Assembly (NCBI GenBank): GCA_020152595.1
Contig: JAIGNY010004056.1
Span: 417,001-481,000 of the forward strand
Length of the DNA stretch: 64,000 nt
Source: Chiridota heheva
Taxonomy: Eukaryota; Echinodermata; Holothuroidea; Apodida; Chiridotidae
Reading direction: 5' to 3'
Positions 56,301 through 64,000 of this stretch are shown in pieces. The translations under genes were made by a program, and so were the position numbers. The stretch's first letter is position 1. The number at the start of each line of letters is the position of its first letter. The notes under the pieces were generated by a model. It had not been told where the DNA came from and did no database searches. It worked only from the letters and a program-made list of their open reading frames with translations.

Positions 56301-59300
56301 AAGAGTTTCGATTTGATTTGTGTAAACCGCAATAACAATTTGTGTGTATATCCTTCACCGTCGAAAATGGGGTGTTACTGACTGGTTATTTTTAGTTTAT
56401 ATTATACAGTATTCTTCTTAAATCCCTTCTTCTTGGACACTGCAAAGGTAATTTTGTATTTTCATGCGAGAAATTAAGAAAACTGAGGACAGAACTTATT
56501 TATCGCAAATAAAATGTTATATAGTATGGCGTGTTCTAACTCTCTTTTGTGAAATCTGTAACTATTGTATTTCGGTATTCTATAACTCTCTTCTATTTGT
56601 TTGTAACTTACATTGTAATTTGTAACGCTATTTTTTTTGTTATAGATTTGGAAATATTAATTACCGCACGTTTTCCTCCATAGAACAGCGACGCAATTGT
56701 CTGGCAAACATTTAAAGAAGTCAGGTTGGAATGTGTTTCTGCGACATTCCTTTAAAAATCAATATTCAAGTTGTATCTGTCGCTAGTGGTTCTCTTTGTT
56801 ATGCAATACTAGAACACTACAGATGACAAAATATTAATTACATCTTTACGCAAGAAAGAAATCACTTAATTGCAACTCAACAAAGTTGTCAAAATATGTT
56901 GGAGATTAATTGTGATAATATATTTCTTCCGCGGAAGAACGAGAATAATTAAGAGCTTCTATTTTCAAAATGGATTTCCATTGTCAAAATGGACTGGAAT
57001 AAAGCCTTCAAATTACCATTATACTCTTTCTTTCGGTACTTAAAAAAAAATCTGTACCAAAAAAGATAACAAAATTCTTGTTTATTATTCTGGTACATAG
57101 TTTATAAAGTAACAAAAAAGGAATAAAATGGTAATGTGAAGGTTTTATTTTAGTCCCTTTTTGAAATAGAAATCCATTTTGAAAATAGAAGCTGTTATTA
57201 TGCTTTATTCACAAATCCATCAATATTTGCTATTCCCCTCAACAACATGAAGGATGAAGGAACACTTTCATAATCTTTGTAAAATTACAGGTTTCAAAAA
57301 AATAGTTTTTATTAAATATCGTAGCTTTCAGAAGTTACTTTCTAAAAAAATATGGCAGAACTATATCATTGTTTTCTACATGGCTTAGCCTATTGTATGT
57401 TTAAGTGACTGCATGCGTTTGACTTGGAAAGGAATAAGCTTCAATCTTGCTTGATCTGCAGACACCCTAAGGGATCAATCTTGAATATTATTCATAAACT
57501 GTAATACTTGGAAAGCACGCATTTAACTGTCACTTTTTGATATGATCTGGCGATACAACAAGTGATTTGATTGATGTTCTGCCTTTAATGTTTGTAAAAT
57601 ATTCTCTTGAAATTTCATAATGAATAAATAACGAGATAAATCTATTTTGCTAGTGAACAAATTTCAAAGATGTAAGACATAATACCAAAGTTTTTGTCTT
57701 TCCATTTGATCGTAGACACGTATGTAACCTCACCATCAAATTCAAACGGGAAAATTCCTTCAAATTACCCGGAGAATTGTACGGAAGGAACTAAGCACCC
57801 TTGTGAAGAAAACCGTCTCTTTTATAACGACACCTGCTACACCGTCTCCGACTTTTTGAATGAAGAACGACTCTCTGAACCGCCTACAAACGCGCCTGAC
57901 ATGAAGCCATCATCTTGTCCAGACGCCAATGTAGCCACATCTTCTAATTCCAACGAAAAATGTGAAGAGAATCGTGTCCTTTATAACCGATCCTGCTACA
58001 CCGTCTCTAACTTTTGTAATGAACCCTTTTTACCAGAGTCGCCAGAAATGACCCCGCCCTTTTGTCCAGAAGGTCTTATCCTGTCGAACAATAAATGCGT
58101 TCCTGAAGAAGTTTGCAGAAGTCCATGTCGTGAAGACCAATTTTTTCACAACGGCAGTTGTTTAAATCTTAGTGGTATTTTCGACACAGTTTCACTGGAT
58201 GCTTCGCAGTATACTGATATTCTTCTACGAATTCTAGGGCCGGGTTATAGTAATTGCTCAACAGGGTGGATATCGTGGAGCAATGCATGTTACAAGTAAG
58301 GCAGTGATTCAAGAGCATCACTTTATCCTCAATTTGCTGTGTTTGTATATCATCATTCTATTGTTTTGTAACTTTGTTTAGCTTTAATGGTGCATAAAAT
58401 TGTCGTGGAATAACGCGGGTGAACCGCTTTAATAGCAATTCTTGCAACTTAGACGAAGGAGGTACTGTATTAGTATCTAGACCAACTACGTCCTTTTTTC
58501 TTTTTAGACAAAACAAAGCATTTTACAATTTTTAAACTTTAAAGTTTATCGTGTCACTCTTCCATTCTTTTCATCACCCACGTAATTTTTTCTATCTCTC
58601 TTATTGGATAGGATGTACACGATATGATATATAATCAAGTGGTATACGTGTTTACATATCCAAATAGGAATAACATTGTCAAATAGTGTCATTTAATTTT
58701 CCCGTGCACATTTCTTGTTCTTAGTACAGCATTCATAACAGCTAATCTTTAAACCATGACAGCTCAGAAGAGCTAAAATGTTGGGATTGTGTGGGTGTGT
58801 GTTTGTTTTATATATTTGAGAGAATTTGACAACACATCGATCAAACCGAAATCTTCCACGACAACCTAGTAATGATATATCCTCGGAAGAAAATGTATAT
58901 TTTATTGTAAATTGCTGGGACAGGAATGTTGACATCGTCTGCATGAAACATATACAATAATTCGGAAGATCCCTTACTTCTATAGACCACAGAATCCTTA
59001 TTAGTAAGGACCAAAAGACTATGGAAGCCGCCATTGAACAGGGTTAAACGTGATGCAGCATTGTGATTGTACTTATTTTGTGTAGGGATTAAATTCTGAA
59101 GCCCCTGGAAGTTTTCATTGGCTTCGGCAACAAACAAAACATGAATATCCAAGTAAATGTGTAACAAAGGAATACAAAACTCGTGAGTTTGTTATGGGTT
59201 CATCGTTTAGATTTAAAGAAATTTGTCTCGGGAACTGTTCAGGAGTATAAATAGTATAGCTCGGAATTAGGTTACGTCGTCCACATGAATACTATGCCTC

Positions 59301-60347
59301 CAGAAGTAAGGGATATTGTCCATCCTTAAATGAAAGGGATCTCTCGGATGTAAAGATCTGGAAGAAAAGTGCAAGATAAAAAACCTGTACTCATATGTAA
59401 AGTAATAAGCCACCGACTGAAGGCAGCTTCCAGATTAATTCAAACATAGAAATGAACTTAAAACAAATAAATCTATTTAAAGAATCTTAACGCATATTCT
59501 TTATCTTGGAATACAAATATAGGTATATCGAGGAGAGGAAGAACTGGACGGCCGCAGAGGAGTACTGTCTCAGTTTGTCATCATCAGCGCACTTGACATC
59601 CATTCACAGTGAGGAGGAGCAAACATTTATCTACGATACTTGGAGAAGATTGAGAGACCCGAATACCGTAAGTAGCATACATTTGATTCTCTACATTAAT
59701 TTCATGACTTCATTAAACAAAATATATATTTTTGTTTTCATTGATAGTAATGCATGATAATAGTAATAGCTTTCTGGATCAATCATCTGCCATTAATATT
59801 ATATCGTGCAGTAGTAACCTACTCAGATCTTTGTTGTGCAAATGCTTTAAGATAGTCTGATAGTCTTGATTTAAAGTTTTAACCAATGAAATTATAAAAA
59901 ATTATGTAGTTGCCCTTTCTTAGTGTAACTAAGTATTGTTTTAACGAAGAGTTGTTTGCAGAAGAAAGTTGTTGCATATTCAGATTTCATGATCATTTCA
60001 TTAACGCTTCCTTTTTGTAATAAATAGAACATGTTTCGTTGGTACAGGAATTTCATTTTATTGCTTGAAATTTATACTTTATCCAGATAATAACTCGAGA
60101 TAGACCAAAAATGCATCTGGGTTTAACTGATACTGAAAGCGAAGGAATATTCATCTGGACGGATGGCACGCAAATGGACTACGAAAATTGGCTGAGTGGA
60201 CAACCAAACACATATGGTAACCAGGACGTTGTCAGAATGTATGACGGTACACATAATGGTAGCGGGAAGTGGGGCGATGATAACATTTCTCGCGGTGACT
60301 ACGCTTTTTTCTGCAAATATGTACCTGTCTGTTATCAGCTTCGTTAA
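52992..60347 (+). CDS. Type II membrane C-type lectin-like receptor, gene 2 (4 exons)
   Basis: Joining 52992-53343, 57716-58295, 59523-59667 and 60087-60347 gives 445 codons and a TAA, with intron phases 1, 2 and 0 as in gene 1. The order is a tail (1-73) with YQQI, NIYSQNMDTFYLAP and YDIP motifs, a membrane segment (about 74-99), a stalk (118-297) with about 12 cysteines in four repeated modules and several sequons, and a CTLD from Cys298. CTLD marks are HLGL (369-372), WTDGT, NWLSGQPN (393-400), WGDD (421-424) and FFC (Cys435), with an extra Cys441. It is about 100 residues longer than gene 1 because the stalk exon is expanded. By family knowledge it should be a surface receptor; ligand and sugar binding are unknown. 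The first in-frame ATG (after CGAAAC) was chosen. Confidence 0.88.
53344..54989. other. Intron 1 of lectin gene 2, first part
   Basis: Contains a C-run near 54275-54300 and GC-rich dispersed fragments near 53860-53990. No exon-like frame is convincing. Confidence 0.4.
54990..55180 (+). repeat. Dispersed CCAAT-pair element, copy 7
   Basis: ATTGG at 55086-55090 and TATGACCAATCAGAAACGTT with CCAAT at 55115-55119, ending in TATTCACGTTAACACAATAT as in copies 4 and 6. The ETS/CRE core is not evident. It lies in intron 1 of lectin gene 2. Confidence 0.7.
55181..56953. other. Intron 1 of lectin gene 2, middle part
   Basis: AT-rich. Opposing frames at 55463-55772 overlap and lack support. Nothing else is seen. 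Confidence 0.4.
56954..57193. mobile_element. Fold-back element, arms about 67 bp
   Basis: AGCTTCTATTTTCAAAATGG and onward from 56954 is mirrored by CCATTTTGAAAATAGAAGCT ending at 57193. The mirror continues through ATAAAGCCTTCAAATTACCA on the left and TGGTAATGTGAAGGTTTTAT on the right with few mismatches, leaving a loop of about 105 bp. No target duplication is certain. It is MITE-like and lies in intron 1 of lectin gene 2. Confidence 0.85.
57716..58295 (+). CDS. Lectin gene 2, exon 2: expanded cysteine-module stalk
   Basis: Residues 118-311. The acceptor is TTTGATCGTAG. Four modules of the form Cys, 8-10 residues, Cys: CEENRLFYNDTC (147-158), CEENRVLYNRSC (200-211), CPEGLILSNNKC (234-245) and CREDQFFHNGSC (255-266). 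The first two are followed by YTVSDFLNE and YTVSNFCNE, showing an internal duplication within the exon. NDT, NRS, NGS, NLS and NCS are potential N-glycosylation sites. The end CSTGWISWSNACYK starts the CTLD. The donor is TACAA|GTAAGG. Confidence 0.88.
58296..59522. other. Intron 2 of lectin gene 2
   Basis: AT-rich intron of 1.2 kb. Minus-strand frames at 58693-59167 overlap in two frames and have no recognisable domain. No repeat is seen. Confidence 0.45.
59523..59667 (+). CDS. Lectin gene 2, exon 3: CTLD helices
   Basis: 145 nt, residues 312-359. YIEERKNWTAAEEYC and AHLTSIHSEEEQTFIYDTW align with gene 1 exon 3 without gaps in the key positions; Cys325 is the helix cysteine. The acceptor is AAATATAG and the donor is AATACC|GTAAGT. 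Confidence 0.9.
60087..60347 (+). CDS. Lectin gene 2, exon 4: CTLD ligand loops and stop
   Basis: Residues 360-445 and a TAA at 60345-60347. The acceptor is TACTTTATCCAG. MHLGLTDTESEGIFIWTDGT is followed by NWLSGQPN, GKWGDD and FFCKYVPVC. As in gene 1, both inner CTLD cysteines are absent and FFC is followed five residues later by another cysteine. Gene 1 has an eight-residue longer C-terminus. Confidence 0.9.
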   Translation: MITRDRPKMHLGLTDTESEGIFIWTDGTQMDYENWLSGQPNTYGNQDVVRMYDGTHNGSGKWGDDNISRGDYAFFCKYVPVCYQLR

Positions 60348-61467
60348 TATTTTAAGTGACTTTTACTCATAAGATTTCCTGAAACAAAGTTAAGTGCGAA
60401 CTCGTTCGCATGGCAGATGTTGCCATGGTTACAGAAAAATAAGTCGAATTACAGAAAAACGTATATGAGAGCAAGCGGTTAAAATTTTACCTGACAAAGC
60501 TGGTCTTTGTTTGGCTTGGAAGTACTAAATTTACATTTGTGAAATGTTCATAACGGCAGCTGTAATATAATGCTATCTTCGTTCTCTCGAAAAACCTTAT
60601 AGGATACAAAATAAGAAACATTATTAGGTTAATACTTCCAATTACAAAGATAGTTGTGGACATGAACAAGTGTATTACACTACTATCAAGCAGACTGGTT
60701 TATTGGAAAGGGCAGGAAGGCTGATGGAAGAAACATTTTTCATACTCCTCCATCACATACAAATCATATAATGTGAATCCCTGTGTTTTCACCAACCCCG
60801 AGGGATCTTTTCGGGCAAAGGTACATCCTGATTCAGAAAATTTAACCTCTGTGCCCTGGTAAAATAGTACTTTTCCTTCCTTTTTGGATACAACGGGATA
60901 AGCCGGGGCTCCTATAATCTGAACAGGTCAATGTGTTACTCTTTCAGAACCAAATTTGTGCATGCCGGATTATTTTTTAATTAAAAGTCTCTTCTTTATT
61001 TCATTATATTTCCTGAGCAATACTGATTTTACGTTTTTTCAGAAATACCTATTACTTTTTTGATGTATTTATATGTAAATTTCCTTGTATGTAAATAAGT
61101 CTGAAGCAGATGGATATTCTAACATAGTATACTTTTAATCGTTTGTATGTTAGGTAGAGTTATTCTTTATAGAACACTGATTTAAGACAATGCTAAAAAG
61201 GTTGAAAGTACTGAATGTCTTGTTGCTACTGCGTCAACCCAATTTGAAGTACCATACATAAAATGTGTATATTAAAGAATATCACGGCCATATGGAATCC
61301 AATAAGTATCTGGTGTACCATATATGATACTATCTTTCATGCTAGAAATTTTGTTAATGCAGGTACCTCGGCGATCTGAAAGATAATAATGGGCAAATTT
61401 AGCCTAAAAGTATTGGAAAAAATGGTGAATAAATTTCCTTTTACAGTGTTCAATGAGCACAAATGTG

Positions 61468-61468
<1 letters not shown>
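60348..61468. other. 3' flank of lectin gene 2
   Basis: No canonical AATAAA close to the stop; ATTAAA near 61271 is a possible distant polyadenylation signal. No other feature is supported. Confidence 0.35.
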
Positions 61469-61525
<57 letters not shown>

Positions 61526-61526
61526 T

Positions 61527-61596
<70 letters not shown>

Positions 61597-61668
61597 ACGT
61601 CATCGTCATCGTGTCGTTGGCGTTGGCGTCGTTGTCGGCGTCGGCGTCGGCGTCGTCATCATCATTAA
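61469..61668. repeat. (ATC)n microsatellite grading into GTC/GCC-type repeats
   Basis: A pure CAT/ATC tract to about 61560, then TCGTCA units, then GGCGTCGTTGTCGGCGTCGG. Poly-Ser, poly-Ile and poly-Met frames are artefacts. On the minus strand it directly follows the LINE C-terminus, so it may have grown from the LINE tail. Confidence 0.95.
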
Positions 61669-61865
61669 TCGGCCGCTGCGCGTGCAACATCAAACTTCTT
61701 CCAATTGCTATGATCCTGTGAAAGCTCAGCAATATTGTTTGCCTTGAGAAAATTATTCTTGTCTCCTAGCAGGTGTTGAATATATTTCATGTACCATTTC
61801 CGTTCAAGGCCAGGTTTCCTTTTACCATGAGATGGAATATATTTCGTATTTTCGTACTGGCTCAT
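61669..61865 (-). pseudogene. LINE ORF2 C-terminus
   Basis: On the minus strand LERKWYMKYIQHLLGD, ANNIAELSQDHSNWKKF and DVARAAAD resemble the common C-terminal end of a LINE ORF2 (WxxYI, then LAxDRxxWRKLVVxCSAAD). The repeat tract follows at once. The strand and order agree with the reverse transcriptase piece at 62310. Confidence 0.6.
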
Positions 61866-62309
61866 CTTCCAGTATTCTAGGCATGGGGCCTAATATTCTC
61901 AGTTGGGGAGAATTGATTCGATGTATTAGGCAGTCAGGAGTGTAGTGTTGTTTCAAGAATAAATGGCTGTGTTTGGAATACGGTCCAAAATTTAATATGG
62001 CGTTAAGTTATAAGTTATAAGATGGCGTCTGGACAGACAAAGTATCTTACAGCCCCGTAATCTGTTCCCTCCACGGCACGCATTATGAGACTGATTCAAA
62101 CAAATGGAGCTAGAATATCTTTTTACATAACCCCTGTTGCTATGTTAAACGACCATGGAATTACGTCATCTACCATCACTGCGCTCCTATAATTGATAAT
62201 TGTTATGCAGTACACTAATGGTATCAACTACTGGTTCTTGTGGTAGTACGGAAACATGACTTTCCTACAGATAGAATTGAATGTCTTTTAACGTCAATAA
62301 ATGTGACAT
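61866..62309. other. Sequence between two LINE pieces
   Basis: No LINE coding recognised; the middle of ORF2 is deleted or decayed here. Confidence 0.4.
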
Positions 62310-62504
62310 TCAGGTGTAAGTGAGAGGTTTGTGGTCTCTGGATCCTTCCATTATTCTCCTCGAAATACGGATTTGCTGAGCACAGCGTCTTTCAGATCGG
62401 AATCCATCCTGGCTGCTCCTCAATATTGGGTTCATATTGCCCCGGATTCTATTCGAAACCATTGTATTGTACACTTTTGCTGCTATAGACATGATTGCTA
62501 TCAA
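62310..62504 (-). pseudogene. LINE reverse transcriptase fragment
   Basis: On the minus strand IMSIAAKVYNTMVSNRIR, MNPILRSSQDGFRSERRCAQ and QIRISRRIMEG fit the reverse transcriptase stretch before motif A of non-LTR elements (LLSIxAKVYNRxLxNRIRxxxxPxLRxxQxGFRxxRS). It is short and isolated. Probably the same element as 61669-61865. Confidence 0.75.
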
Positions 62505-64000
62505 TCTTGATATAGGTCATGCATGATTTGAATGGTGATTATCAAAGGACACTAACCATTCAAACACTAGTCGAATTAACTAGCAGCATAAATCTTGAAC
62601 AATTTCAGAATAATCAATGGATATCTAAGATAATGGACAGGAGTTTGAAGGTTGCCAAAATTTCGTACCGAAATGTACATCACATTTAGCAAAGGCAATT
62701 CAGGAAACACTTTTCAGGTATATGATAAATGCAAGGAAAACAACAAATCTAAACGGATTCTTATGACGCTTCAATACAACTCTCGCGCTCTTAATGCATG
62801 AAATTGTATATTAGTCTGTGGTGTGGATTCAACATTACATTATGTTATATTGTTATTGTGTCAGATGATATATTTCATGTTATTTGCTACGCGTGTTTTG
62901 CGATGCTTCACTAGGTCATTGATTCGGTTTTGGCTATTAACGATTTTCGAATTTGATTCTAGCAGGAGGGCATGTAACTGAAGTGTCTGATTATATCTTT
63001 TTGATGTTACTGCTCGACATATTTTAGTATACCCAAAATCCAACACATAGTCAGTGCAGGGAATTGCAATAGATTGCAATTTCCTGGTCAGTGCAAGTTT
63101 TTAAGCACTTTTGTTAGGAGTCCAGTGAGGAGTGATAACATGTTATCTTATTTACAAACCATATGTATATTGCTTCAGATCAAAAGATTTTACAGAAACG
63201 TTTCTTTCAATACAATTATGACTGAAATATTAAGCAGCATACAACTCAAGATTGAGGGTATGCCGGATTATTAGTATAAAACAGTTTTTACAACACTTCT
63301 TCATAGCGCCAATATGTAACATTTGTTTTACTTTAAAAGGTATATAATGATCTTAAGACTAGCGTTATATTTATAATAGAGACCTATGTGTTCGTAGCCC
63401 CACTCAATGCAAGCCCATTTTTGAAATACGATAGAATTCAGTTTTGATTGAAAGATGTATTAACCCCCTATAAACAGATATTGTTTAACAGTCCAGTATA
63501 CGCTTTCGATCATCAGATCACTCGATCTTTGAATCAATCTTTAAAAAAAAACATAGTTGATAGTCTCCGATCAGAATATCTTTAATTTCACTGTCCACAA
63601 CAAGGCCTCATCAACGTCATTCTTTAGACTTATAATACATTCACCATTTAAACCAAAATACAAAAAAATATATACATTGCGCTATTACACTTAACGAATG
63701 AATGTTTTTTATTTAAATTCCGTTCACTGTGCATATTTCGATCTCTTAATCGGGAGTTCATTTGGGAGCGTGGACCGGACTGTTTAACAACCGCTTTAAA
63801 TTGTATTATATCACTGCCTCGAACATTGTTGCAGGTTTATCTATTTCAGGAGAGTTAAGCCGATGATAATCTGATAATCCAGATACGATTATTAAATACC
63901 TTCAAGAACTCAGTATTCAATGAAACTTAGAAAGACATCCCTCATAACGCTTGTCTCCTGAATCAAGTTTTAATGTTTATTTTGATGTTGAAAATACGAT
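62505..64000. other. AT-rich, no recognised gene
   Basis: Frames at 62861-63079 (minus) and 63074-63274 (plus) have no splice context or family resemblance. No repeat is obvious. Confidence 0.4.

Noticed and set aside
58693..59167. Two overlapping minus-strand frames in intron 2 of gene 2
   Set aside because: Different frames over the same DNA with no recognisable domain; likely chance in AT-rich sequence.
61337..61732. Poly-Met, poly-Ile and poly-Ser proteins
   Set aside because: Translations of the (ATC)n tract.

Overview
This window looks like nuclear DNA of an animal, probably a marine invertebrate deuterostome such as an echinoderm or hemichordate. The taxon is an inference. What is seen directly: spliced genes with GT-AG introns, decayed non-LTR retrotransposons, short DNA transposons, and a very high load of micro-, mini- and satellite repeats. 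Coding density is very low. There is no operon structure and no CRISPR array.

The only confidently coding loci are two paralogous genes on the + strand, each with four exons. Gene 1 (17473-25102) is predicted to give 339 residues and gene 2 (52992-60347) 445 residues. Both encode type II membrane proteins: a short cytoplasmic tail with tyrosine motifs, one membrane segment, a cysteine-rich stalk, and a C-terminal C-type lectin-like domain (CTLD). Exon boundaries fall at the same phases, and the third exon is exactly 145 nt in both, so they are products of gene duplication. The tails share an EExxYxxI motif resembling a hemITAM and a YLAP motif, which suggests signalling surface receptors, possibly of innate immunity. 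The CTLDs have lost the inner disulfide pair and several calcium ligands. A further candidate is a pair of phase-compatible exons at 9577-10025.

Layout: 0-0.7 kb, weak exon-like pieces. 1.0-3.3 kb, an inverted-repeat element split by a CR1-like LINE. 4-6 kb, interleaved duplications and a minisatellite. 7.2-8.4 kb, minisatellites. 10.5-12.9 kb, a decayed Jockey-like LINE. 13.7-16.9 kb, three adjoining minisatellite arrays. 17.5-25.1 kb, lectin gene 1, with a SINE, a (TA)n array and a 1.3 kb minisatellite in its introns. 26.5-32.9 kb, local duplications, (TA)n arrays around a LINE 3' end, and a 477 bp inverted-repeat element. 33.3-37.4 kb, a 185-bp tandem repeat and a 2.9 kb satellite of 16-bp units. 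38-44 kb, diverged and segmental duplications. 47.9-49.4 kb, a LINE broken by a small inverted-repeat element. 53.0-60.3 kb, lectin gene 2. 61.5-62.5 kb, LINE remnants with an (ATC)n tract.

A dispersed element recurs at least seven times. It carries a pair of inverted CCAAT boxes and, in four copies, an ETS/CRE-like core. One copy lies about 480 bp upstream of lectin gene 2 and another about 260 bp before the last exon of lectin gene 1, so it could affect their expression. That is inference only.
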